64,000 nucleotides of DNA from Nautilus pompilius (lineage: Eukaryota; Mollusca; Cephalopoda; Nautilida; Nautilidae), in NCBI GenBank assembly GCA_018389105.1, contig JACATO010001028.1, forward strand, positions 186,001 through 250,000, written 5' to 3'. The position numbers and the translations under genes were made by a program. The notes beneath the pieces were generated by a model, which saw only the letters and a program-made list of their open reading frames with translations, searched no databases and was not told the DNA's origin. Positions 8,191-19,232 of the stretch are shown in pieces; positions within the stretch are counted from its first letter, which is position 1, and each line of letters begins with the position of its first letter.

Positions 8191-11100
8191 GTCAGCCAAT
8201 AGATTCTCTCGGAGGAGATCGACGAATTGCTTGATCATCGGCTATCTGTGCCGATTGAGGAGGGAGGGGGGGGGGACATAAGCTGTACAGCCCAATGGTG
8301 TGTCGTCGATGTTGGGTTTTCAGAGAAAGAAGAAAAATATGGCTTTGTAGGGGAGAGAAGATGAAGCCAAAACTTTCGGATGAATAACGACGATGAAAGA
8401 GTTGGGGGCGACGGTTTTCAGACCGAGGGTGAGCGGATTGCCGAGTCTGTCTTGTTGCTACGAGGAGACCGCCGCTTCCCTGTCACTTTCACTTTATGAC
8501 TGGTTTACATTTCAATTCTTTATAGCATAGAACACCAACGGCGACTACCGCCATAGTATTCCGTTTACTTGGAATTCCGATAGAGGGTTCGGAGCTACAC
8601 TTTACTTTAGGATGGGAGTAACAAGTACGAAGAATAACAGTTTACTCCCCCCCCCCCACCCCCTCCGTCCACAACCACTTCTTACAATACAACGGAAACG
8701 AGGGCTAACGAGTTTTGCGGGTTGATTCTTGGAACGCTATAAATCCTTCCGCTTGTCTTGAATAAGCTACTGCTGCTGCTTATTCTTGTTGTATATGCCT
8801 GGGGTTGATATCCCTGTGTCCTCTCTTCTCGTCAACTCGGTTACCGATGCTTTCCGAATCCATGAGGAGGATGGTAGAAAAGTGTACTCGTTATAACTGC
8901 TGTACGTAACCAGAGCGTGTCAAATAATTCACTTCATCTGCCCTCTTGGGAGAACTTTTGATAAACATTTCATGGTTTGGTGGCGTCTTTCTTCTTCTCG
9001 CTAACTATTTTAGCTCTTAAATACTTTGTTTTCTGTTCGAGGTCTAAGAACAAAGTCAACGGCGACTTTTTTTTATTTGTATTCTATGCAAAACAAACTT
9101 GAGAATTATCTCCCTTTTAACTTATTTTCATGTATATATATATATATATATATATTAAACACCCGACCTCACTAGCCAAAATTCTACATTTTGGTGAAGT
9201 TTTTTGTTGTTGCTGTTGTTGTTGCTATTGATGTATTTGCTGCTATAATTACGATTAGATTTGACGGAAATCAATAAAATGTGGAAGAAAATCATTGACA
9301 CTCTTACGCTTTGTTTTGTTTTTGTTTTTTTGAGTAGCTAAAGAAATTGTCTCCCTTCTTAAAGAAAAAAAAATTTATTTTAACAACTATGCAAATACAT
9401 AACGGAATATTCATCTACAACAAAAAATCTCAGATACGTTTTTTTTTTTTTACATTTTAAACTACATGCAATAGTAATAATAATAATAATTTTTTTTTTA
9501 GGTATGTGGCGCAGGTTCCCCACCGTTGGCCGGAGTTATGAGTAGTAACGGAGCGCCCCCTACCATTCGAAGATGTGAGGGAAGGATAATGTGGACGCGA
9601 CCATGGCTTTGTGTATGTAATGCTCTTTGTAAACCTGCTCATCGTGGCTATGTATTATCTGGATGTGGATACAAAACTAGTAAATCTGGGTTTTTTTTTT
9701 TTTAAACTGAATACCTGGATTTCTAATCTGTAGATGATGTAATTATCTTTACTAGTAGCCCAGAGACGTTTCTTATGATTGTCAAAATCATATCTGAATT
9801 ATGTGGTGGTGAGTGAGTGACCCATTCGCATATACAGAACTACAACAACTGTTAGGTGGAATCAGGTGCATGCTACCTTTCTTTTCTCCACCACCCCAGG
9901 GGTGGTGGGGGTTGTTTAATAGGATCGGTTAACACAAAGACAAGTGTCCACGTCAGAAAATTATATTTACTTATTAGTAAATTCCAGAAAGTTACAAAAA
10001 ATGTCAGTAATGAAACCAAAATTAGCCATAATCAGGCACCCAATATATACGTGCCAACACGGCAAGTTTAAATATAATTGTTACAGCTAGATCACGTCTC
10101 CGGTTAAAGAGAGGAATTAGCTTTTTGGACTGTTTCCATTCATCTCATCAGAACAAGCGTTATTTCAACATTAGGAAGATGCATAACGGGGAGTAACTGG
10201 GGTTCTACTTTTGTCCTAATTTAAAAATTAAAGCAAATTATTCTTATTTTTGGACACATGCGGGAAGGAAAGATGAATACAAACAAACTGACAACTTTAA
10301 GGCCCAACTAATCTGTACGGGTGACATGTTGGGGCTAAAAAAGGGGGGGGGACAGCCAAATAGTTTTGTAAAAGGAGAATTACCCAGCTTAGGACCGAGG
10401 GCCAAAAGGTTAAAAAAAGATGTGTTCCGCTCCTCGTTCCCATCGTTACGGAAACAGACTCCCCGCGAGAACACGCGCCCCTTTAGTGTTAGCTACTTAG
10501 GTGTTATCCATCACTCACTCCTGAGTTGTAGGGATGAGGTGTCTCGTCAGACGCGATTTCTTATCTGCTTTGTTTTGATTAATCGCGACAAGTTCTCCCA
10601 CAGCCTGCAATATAATGGCACGTCGTCGTAGGGCAGGTTAGTGTAGACGATCTCTGTACAGTATGCCCCTGTTGGCGAGGTAACATGACAGTACACCGGA
10701 AGGCTGACTGGCGATTAATGAAGGACAAGCATTTAACAACGCCTACTTAATAAGTGAAAAGACGGGGGCATATTTCTCTACATTAATTACAATGAACTGT
10801 TGGAACAACATGGTACAGATCGGCCATGGAAAGAATGCGGCTCCGTGACCTCTGTTAATATCTGTTGGTTTTTTTCAATTTATTTATTTTAGATTTTTAA
10901 AAAAAACTTTGGAAAATTAACAAAAATATAAACCTTTGGCCCCAAAAACCGTCTGTTGAATACCAATCAAAACATTAAATTGAACTGCAGAATCATGCTT
11001 GGTGGGATGGGAACTAGGGCCAACAGTTTGCTTTAATGGAAGAAATAAAAGCAAATTGCAAATATCAAATTTCTCTTACACACCAAAAAAAGAATTAGTA

Positions 11101-13568
11101 TTCAGTAAGCAGTGGCGACAATCACTCAAACTTTGTTCGCTTATTGCTTTTTTTTTTTTTTTTTGCCTTCCCCATCTCGCTTGCCTTTTGTTTATTCTGC
11201 AGATGGAATTACCAGCTCCCGTCGGTAGGGGGCGGTCGTATCGGATTCTCCGCCTGGTCCAGTTTTCTAGAGATGGCGGAGTGCTTCCACAGACACGGGT
11301 GAAATACTCCGTGCTGGCGATAATTCTTGTGAACCACTACGCGTTACTGGTAAACTCTGTCAGCCATTTTAAATCGGCAAGGCCCGGTCACGTTGTTTAC
11401 TCGTCCAGAACTTACCCAGCAGCTCCACGGATTGGGGCTTTCTCTTTTAAATGCTTAGACGGAACAAAGTTGAAAACCAACTCTAAATGAGGCAGATCGT
11501 CAACGGGTGGCTGGGTAGTGGCATCGGTCCGGATGCCACTGAAAGTCTGTTGACTGATTTGGGGCCCGTTCGGGGTAGGGGAAGTAAAAAAGACAGGTTC
11601 GGCCCAGCATTATTACTCTCTCTCTCTCAGCTAAGTAGGAATGAGCGTTCGACATGGGAAGCAACCCTTCCTCTCCTACTCTTCTAACCGCGTTTACTCC
11701 CCCCCCAACAGTGCTTCAGTTACACCTGGATATTACATTTCCATATTTCCAAAAACAAAAAAAAAGGAAAGAATTCTTTCTTCTTTTTTAATTAAATTTT
11801 AATTGAGCTAAAATCACGATATAAGAAGACATCGTTGAGTTTAAAGTATTTTCTTTTACGGGTTTTTGATGACATTTGTCTCCCCTTAGACCGTGTCTGC
11901 GTGAAAGCTTGGGGGGGGGGGATTTTTTTCCCCCCCCGGAACGTCCACAGAGCTGTTTGTCGGGTTCTTGCACGAAGAACAATTACATGTTAATTTCTGC
12001 AGAGCCCGGTTTACTTTCCGGCACTTCCCGGCATAATTTTGGCTAAGTGCGCTGTCAGGACACGTGTAGCAGGGTAACACGAGCAGCCATTTAACGTGAC
12101 TGACTGCTGGTCAGACTCGCCGTAAGGCCACGAGACGAGTGCCCCTCCCTGCCCGGAGCCCCACGCCTGATTGCTGTTGGCATGTTACCGTAGACGGTTA
12201 GACTGTGGGCCCCGGACTGACGTTAGAAGCGGCCGTGTGACAAGGGACAAGGAAGCAGAAGGAAAACAAACATTGGCTGAAAAATAAAGCGAAGTATTTA
12301 GCGTAAAGGAAGTGATTGTCAGCTTCAATTACCAGCCGGGAAAGAAAAGGGGCGGAAGGTGGGCAGCTGCCAGTAAGGATGAAAAAGAGACACTTATTGG
12401 GGCTGGAAATTGATTGGAACAGCTAGGGTGTGACTGCCGATTTACCGGGGTCCGGCCACGGTGTTTGGGGGGGGGAATGGTAGGCATATACCTACATGCC
12501 AGTAACCAGTCGACACTTATTTCTATTAGGTTACACGGGAAACATTTTAAGGATCTTGGGCAGTCGCTGAAGGCGTGGGCAATACTGTAGCCGTAGTGGT
12601 CAAGCGTGTCAAAAGAAATGCTTCCCAGAATCGTGATGATGAAGTTATCGCACCTCCGCGATCTCCGCAGAGTAGTACAGCGATGGGGCGAACTGTTTCA
12701 CAGCTAATTCAAGGGAAAAAATTAATAATAAAACTGTTGTAAGTACAGCAATAGATGGCGCAAAGTACGTTTATTTTAAAGTGATGGTTAACATCTGTTT
12801 AGCTGAACTGTTAACGTGTCATCATCCGTGCCAATCTCTTCCGGCTTCGGTGGCTGGAAACTTCATAAATTACCATTTTTAGACATCTTCAAACGCGTCC
12901 CCGACATCGACTGGGTCCGTGACACGAGGAAGGAGTTGTTTTCCTTCTGTTCGAAAACCTCGCCGTGGAAGTATAGAAATATGCTTCGGAAGTAGGCGAG
13001 CTGGCTCATTCGGATCCCCCCCACCACCACGTGATCATTGCTCAGCAACCGCAAGACCGGTCTCCATCTTAAATTTGTCTTCCTTTCAGCTCGTAAAAAA
13101 AAACCCCTGCTTTCCATGGCATTTGTGCAGCTCGAGGAACTATCGAGTGGAAATGGTTCGATTTCCCCCTCGGTAGTAATCAGTAATCTTCTGCAAGTTT
13201 TAAACGATAAAGAAAACGGTATCCATGCGATAGAGATGGCCCCTGTTTCGTTCGTTGTTCACGTTAATCCTCGGTCAGGAGATCCTCTCGCTCGTGGGGT
13301 TTGTCTAAGGAACAAACCCGACTCGAGCTGAATTCAGGAATGCGCTTCGTCTATGTTGTTCAGCGCGTACGAGTTCATCCCAGCAACAACAACAACAACA
13401 AAAGAAGAAGAGAGCTATTTCCCGCCAACCTGTGGTTCCCGGAATTTTTGTTTGTGCGGCAGGGGGAGAGAACCGAGTAACGGGCACCGCGCGCGCGACG
13501 CCCATCTCGGCCACCACGGCGGGGAATCGCGAACCGGTGCCGGCAGGGGGATTGTACGGAATACGTTA

Positions 13569-13615
13569 ATTTGCATGATATTATACGTGTTAATTAAAAG
13601 ATTATTAAACCCCGA
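13569..13615. promoter_or_regulatory. Octamer plus homeodomain motif cluster
   Basis: ATTTGCAT (13569-13576, POU octamer) is followed by TTAATTAA (13590-13597) and ATTATTAAA within 45 bp of otherwise CpG-rich DNA. Motif identity is direct; enhancer function is inference. Confidence 0.25.
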
Positions 13616-15809
13616 ACGTGCACCGTTTGAATATTCATACCCACAACTCAAAAGCACCGCGCGGCGTTCGCAAACACGATTGGGATATGCACGCGGAAAA
13701 CGCGTCGTCATCTGTTAGATGACTGGGGAGGTCCGGCGGAACTACGGTGATGTTCGACTCCCGCTTCCGAGCACCGTTTCGCGAAATCTTACGGACGGCT
13801 TGGCGGACACCGTATCGACGCCACGCCGTTCTTCCCGTCGCCCACCAGCGAGAGCACGGCCCAGCTGCTGTGAGATGGCGCGCGGTCGGATCGGCGAAGC
13901 CGGGCGACTACACGAGGTGAACCTCCCAACATGCTAATTCTTTTACGGCGACATCCACCACCCCCCCCACCACCCCCCGCCGCAGGCCAGACGGATCAGT
14001 GACGCAGATCGAGGGCTGCGCTGCGAACACCTCGTAAAGAATGGCATACTGAGCGCGCTGTGTGACGGAAGAGAGGTGGTGCCTGATGGTGTGGAGAGAC
14101 ATCGGAGGGACGGAAGGTTTATTCTTTTCGCGTTTCTCTGAGGCAGGGTAAATGCAAGAATTACGAACAGCCTTCGATCGTCGGCGAGCACCTTGTTAAC
14201 ACACCTATTGCCAATCTTATAATAGTTTCTTCTCAGTTTTCTGCGACCCAGTCAACCGCCACCAGCCCTTGGTATTGTGGTGGTTCTTACATTTCCCGTA
14301 ATTACCACAAAATCCTTAGTGTTCAAACATTTTAGAGAGGGAAAGATTAAACAAAGAAAACTATTTCTTTTATGTTCTCAAAGTTTTAACAAAGAATTAA
14401 TGAGAATAAAAACACTAAAGATTAGTTTAATTATTTACCGAGTTTTCTTCTCCGCCAACTAGAAGCGGACGTTGTTACCCTCTTTGGACAAATTGTGTGT
14501 GATTCATATCGTTCAGCGGAACTCTGGCTGAAAGCAAGAAAAATAAAAGGGGGAGCAAAGAGGAAAGGTTCAATTTAATCTACGAACGACTGATTTGGTT
14601 TCTATCGCCAAGAAATGATTGCCTTACTTAGCCGATCAGCATTTACAGGGCCCCGATTTTCCCTGGACAATGTCATAATTTTGTCGACGCCCTGTACTCG
14701 TCTGCGAGCTGGTCACATCGTGAGCGATTATTATCTTTCCTGTTTTTGTTTGTTTTTTGCCAACTTTAAGTAGAAGTAATTTCCTTCAGGTTTTTATTTT
14801 TGGTCGAGCGACGCGTGCTGGTGGTGTGTCTTGGCGAGCAGCTCGGCAGCAGGAGGGAGCTGGCTGCTGGGTGGGTGGGTGCGCGGACTGGGGGCAGGAA
14901 CGAACCGGTGGTGGTGGTGGTGGATAGAGTGACTTCAGGAGTTACCGGGTCGGTCCGATGTCTGCCTCACCCCCCGGCGTTCTTAACAGGCCCTGGCGCC
15001 GCTCGCTCCCTCCCCCGGGTAAGCCTTCCACAAACCTTCCGGAGACGACGATCCCTTCGTGTAATAAAAGTCGAAAATCGCGTAGATGTCATATCGCATC
15101 GTCGATTTTTCCGCATTCACTTAGAGCGCCTGTCTGTGGTGGGTGGGGGGGGTGGGGAAGGGAGGGAAGTGTGGCCGACTTCGCCGTCCGCTCCGGTCGA
15201 CGGTCGGGAGATTACGCTTGGATATCACGTGCCGCCGTAACTGAAGCCGCGTGGATCACGCTTCCCGAATGCAGATCGCACGTAAGGATTAAGCGTGACG
15301 ACAGAAATGAGCATCTCGGCCATGAAATCGATGGAAACGTCTGGAGAACTCGCGGGTTCGACTGGGCTCGTAAAACCCCTCAGATTAGTGGTGTGGCGCT
15401 GATGGCGGACCCGGGGGGGGCCGGTTGTAGGCATTAGGGCGACGACACCAGCGCGGACGACGTAGAGATCACCTTGGCAAAGTTTTTCACCTGTAAAAAA
15501 AAAACAAAAAAAAAACACGAACTTCCGCCACTTTTATTTGTTTGTTATCATTCCAAAACGCGCAGTTATCTCCCCCCCCACCACACACACACACACCGAG
15601 AGGACGTCTAGAGTTGTCTACCTTGTTTGTTTTTTTTTTTGCGCGCTTTCGCTTTCGCTAACGACAAACAACCTGCTTCGGCTGAGATGAGCCGCTGTCC
15701 GACCTGGATAGACCGCACGAGTCGTTGTCGGCCGCCTCTATCGATACGTCGAAAATCACCTCTCCCCACCCACCAATCGCGGGCCACGCCCACATTAAAA
15801 CGTTCTCAA

Positions 15810-15890
15810 TGAACTTTGCACGCATCCGAAAACACCCACTGGCCCACACATGGGTGAGGAGGGGTTTGGAGACATTCCGTGCAAAGGTCA
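15810..15890. promoter_or_regulatory. Inverted pair of nuclear-receptor-like sites
   Basis: TGAACTTTGCAC (15810-15821) and GTGCAAAGGTCA (15879-15890) are reverse complements at 11 of 12 positions. Both resemble the DR1-type half bound by HNF4/COUP-TF class receptors. Function is inferred. Confidence 0.3.
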
Positions 15891-18299
15891 CCCCCACTTC
15901 TCCGTATCTTTATCTCACATAATCACATTCCTTTGTCTCTACGCTGGCCACTTGTACTTTTCAATGACCCCGCAGTGTTAGCGGACTTAGGACTGAGTTG
16001 ACATCATTAATAAAACACCTGGCAAGAATAGTGGGTTTTCTGTAACCCCCACGGAGCAGAACTCCCTTGTATTTATTCTTTTTTTTTTTTAACCAGTGTG
16101 GAGCAGAGTAAGTCTGATTCGACTGGACGAGCCAGCTAATAGTTTTCTTTTTACTCCACAGGTATGCGGACGACCTATTGCGTCCTCTGGCGGGTTACCG
16201 CGACACTGTCATTTACCTTTGTACACGGGTAGTTTTCCGAATTCCAATAGGGAACAGATGGAAAATGTTGTTGCTCTTTTAGACCGGCCCCAGACGGTCG
16301 GCCATTACACGACTGCTTTACGAAGTTCTATTTACACCGCAACACGATATTTCTAATGATCAACATTATGACCCGGGATGGAGTCGCGCGGCCATCTTGT
16401 ATCTCTGACAGTACTGGACGCCGGTTAAAGTGAAAAGCCGGACTGGGGCGGAATGACAGCGAACTGATCTAAAACCGAATAAATGTCTAGAGGGGTTGGG
16501 GTGGGGGAGACGCTCTGTTAGAAGAATTAACAAGCTAGAAAACTTGGGTGCGACCGATCTGGAAGCATCGGGAAACAAGGCCTTTAACGTCGCGTCAAGA
16601 CCAGCACATAGGGGTGTCGTGGTCGGGTAGATGTCGACTCTGGACGTCAGGCCCTCAGCCACCCACCTTCTTAAAGATTCCATTTCAGTTTTCTTTTTTT
16701 CAGCTCGGTTATTTACCTTTCACAAGGTTCTCTCTTTAAATATCATTTCTAAAAGGAAACGAGACCCCCCCCTTTTTTTTCAGTCGAGAAAGAAGGCCCA
16801 TTGAGCCGAGTACGCGTTCAGTTTATTCCTATTGCCCTTCTGTTTTGTGCAGCCATTTTTTTTTAAAAAAAGATCCCATCACTTTCCGCGAGGCTGGACC
16901 CACCCCAAGGACAGCTGACTTCCTTCATTGTGATTTGCGAGCCCAGAATAACTATTTTTCGGTCCCAAACGATTTCAAACCTGGCAGCCCCCCCTTTTTC
17001 TTTTCTTTCTTATCTCCCGAAGAATGCAGTGGCACCGGGAATTGTGTTTGTTACGGGTCCAAATTTCCCTTTTTGTTCTTGAGGGCAGAACATCAGAATT
17101 TCGAGAACTAATCTCCCACAACCCCTAAAAAAAAACAATATAATGTCGCTATTATAAATAATGAGCTGAAATGGATCAAAGACGAGAAAAAGAAAAAAGT
17201 TGGTGAGATGGGATCGGGACGAGAAATACAACATAAAAGGGACAAAGGAATGTCTAAACCTGACCGGCAGGTAAAGCGGAAGTCGGCACAGAGTTTCCGC
17301 CTATCGCCGTTTCTATGGTAGCCGGGGTTCGAATCTGGATAAAAAGTAAAAGTCTGTTTTTTTTTTTATTTATTTGTCCCTTAAAATTCATGAATATTTT
17401 TTTTTCTTTCTCTCTTTGGTTTTTCCGGTTTCCAGCTCCCGCGGCGCTCTTCATAGAATCTGCTGAACGGCAGGGGAAATCGAGATCGAACCGCGGCGAT
17501 GGGGTTCAACATTTCCCCCGGGATGAGATCCGTCCGCCCGCGGTGGAAAGGGGTTAAAGCGGCCCTTGAAGTAACAGACGCAGAGCCGGGCGAGAGGTGC
17601 CCGTTTGCTCAGACAGGTTTCCAACAACAACAACAACAACAACAAAAATGGCCGCGGCGCCGCTAACAGCATTAAGAATGATGTATTCGAATTTAATACG
17701 GAATTTAAAAGGGGGAGAGCGAATAAATTACTAAACGTATCACTCGGAAATCCCGGTATTTACTGTTGGTTTTAGGAGAAATCCATCCCAGTTTAAAGGA
17801 GTGCGTGAACGCTTCGAAATTAGCAATCGCCATTCAGCGTGGTGAGCGGCCTCCGTATCGCGGCGGGGACGGGCGAGGTGAGCGAGCCCCGCCGGGTGCA
17901 GCAGAAACTCTCTTCTTCTCATGAACGGCTCTCGGCTGAATGCAAATCTGCGGATTTCGTCGCGATGCGGGAACCCGAACCCTAAGAGGCCGCTGACCAC
18001 CGGCGCGAACGGATCCGCTTGAAAACGGGCTTATCGCTCGTGGCACAGAATCGGCGTAGACTTCATCCTCGGGATGTGCTGCTGAATAAAGAGCGTCGAC
18101 ACTGGTCACTGTTGTAATTAATGCTTTTAGGAGGAGGCCGGGACGACTTGATTCGCTTTTCTGCAGCGGAACCGCCGAAGAGAGGAAAGGATTCCCCCCC
18201 ACCAATCTTTTTTTCTTTTTCCCTTACGCTTCCCCCATTTCCAGCCTCAACAGCTCCCATTCTTTAAGAGTGTGCGATTCCTCAGCACTCCTCCCATCT

Positions 18300-18823
18300 C
18301 TCTGCCTCTCTCTATATATATCTCTATCTCTATCTCTCTGAAATGACCTCATTCTCTCTCTCTCCATCTCTCTCCATCTCTCTCTCCATCTCTCTCTCTC
18401 TCTCTCTCTGAAATGACGTCATTTCTCTCTCTCCATCTCTCTCTCTATCTCTATGAAATGACGTCATTTCTCTCTCTCCATCTCTCTCTCTCTGAAATGA
18501 CGTCATTTCTCTCTCTCCATCTCCTCTCCATCTCTCTCTCTCTCTGTAATGACATCATTTCTCTCTCTCCATCTCTCTCTCCATCTCTCTCTCTCTGAAA
18601 TGACGTCATTTCTCTCTCTCCATCTCTCTATATCTCTATGAAATGACGTCATTTCTCTCTCTCCATCTCTCTCTGTAATGACATCATTTCTCTCTCCATC
18701 TCTCTCTCTCTGTAATGACGTCATTTCTCTCTCTCTATCTCTCTGAAATGACGTCATTTCTCTCTCCATCTCTCTCTACTCTCTCTGAAATGACGTCATT
18801 TCTCTCTCTCTGTACTGACATTA

Positions 18824-18880
<57 letters not shown>
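18300..18880 (+). repeat. CT satellite with repeated CRE palindromes
   Basis: A polypyrimidine tract (CT units with CCATCTCTCT spacers) is interrupted every 33-70 bp by GAAATGACGTCATTTC or TGTAATGACGTCATTT. Eight perfect TGACGTCA sites start at 18414, 18459, 18498, 18601, 18644, 18716, 18749 and 18791. Near matches occur at 18344, 18550, 18679 and 18826. TGACGTCA is the full-site CREB/ATF element. It ends in an uninterrupted CT run at about 18830-18876. Ser-Leu open frames here are repeat artefacts. Confidence 0.97.
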
Positions 18881-18882
<2 letters not shown>

Positions 18883-19217
18883 CCCCGGTCGACGCCAATT
18901 AATTTACTTGTGGGAATTCAGAACACGCGTCGATAAATGTTGAATTTGCGGTCACAGGTGCTGACTGGAATAAAGTTGTTGCTTCTGCTACTTTTTTTCT
19001 TTCTTTCTTTTCTTTAATAAATCGACAAAAGTACGAACGGCGGGACTCTTTAAGTCCGTTCGCACCCGCCCGCCCCCTGTCGGAGAATAAGCCCGAAGAT
19101 TATTAACGGCGTCTCGCGCTGACCTCCGACCCGCGGCTATTGGCTCGCGAGAGCGAGAGAGTGCAATACAATATTACATCGAGAAGAGATTTGAACTTCT
19201 GTCATAAATCGCCAGAA

Positions 19218-19232
19218 ATTGTCACTGACAAT
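19218..19232. promoter_or_regulatory. 15-bp perfect palindrome with paired SOX-like halves
   Basis: ATTGTCACTGACAAT reads as ATTGTCA, one base, then its exact reverse complement. The ATTGT/ACAAT halves resemble SOX-family sites. It lies among other AT-rich motifs in CpG-rich DNA. Function is speculative. Confidence 0.25.

Larger units (their letters stand above)
8300..18290. other. CpG-rich gene-poor interval
   Basis: No recognisable protein domain or RNA gene. It holds many poly-C/G runs (8647-8657, 11911-11921, 12467-12475), a TA run near 9130-9155, AAC runs (13384, 17622), a CA run near 15585, and scattered motif clusters listed separately. Open stretches are explained by GC-rich, stop-poor composition. 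A long polypyrimidine acceptor at 11201 followed at once by ATG is noted as a finding. Confidence 0.6.

Noticed and set aside
10999..11490. 163-codon forward frame as a whole gene
   Set aside because: It runs through a poly-T tract and a strong acceptor and has no recognisable domain; only the part after 11201 is worth a check.
13038..13331. Plus-strand frame with MAFVQLEELSSGNG
   Set aside because: It follows a fair acceptor but has no known motif, a poor start context and CpG-rich stop-poor composition.
17318..17335. tRNA gene from the B-box-like GGGGTTCGAATCTGG
   Set aside because: No A box at the right distance and no acceptor stem.
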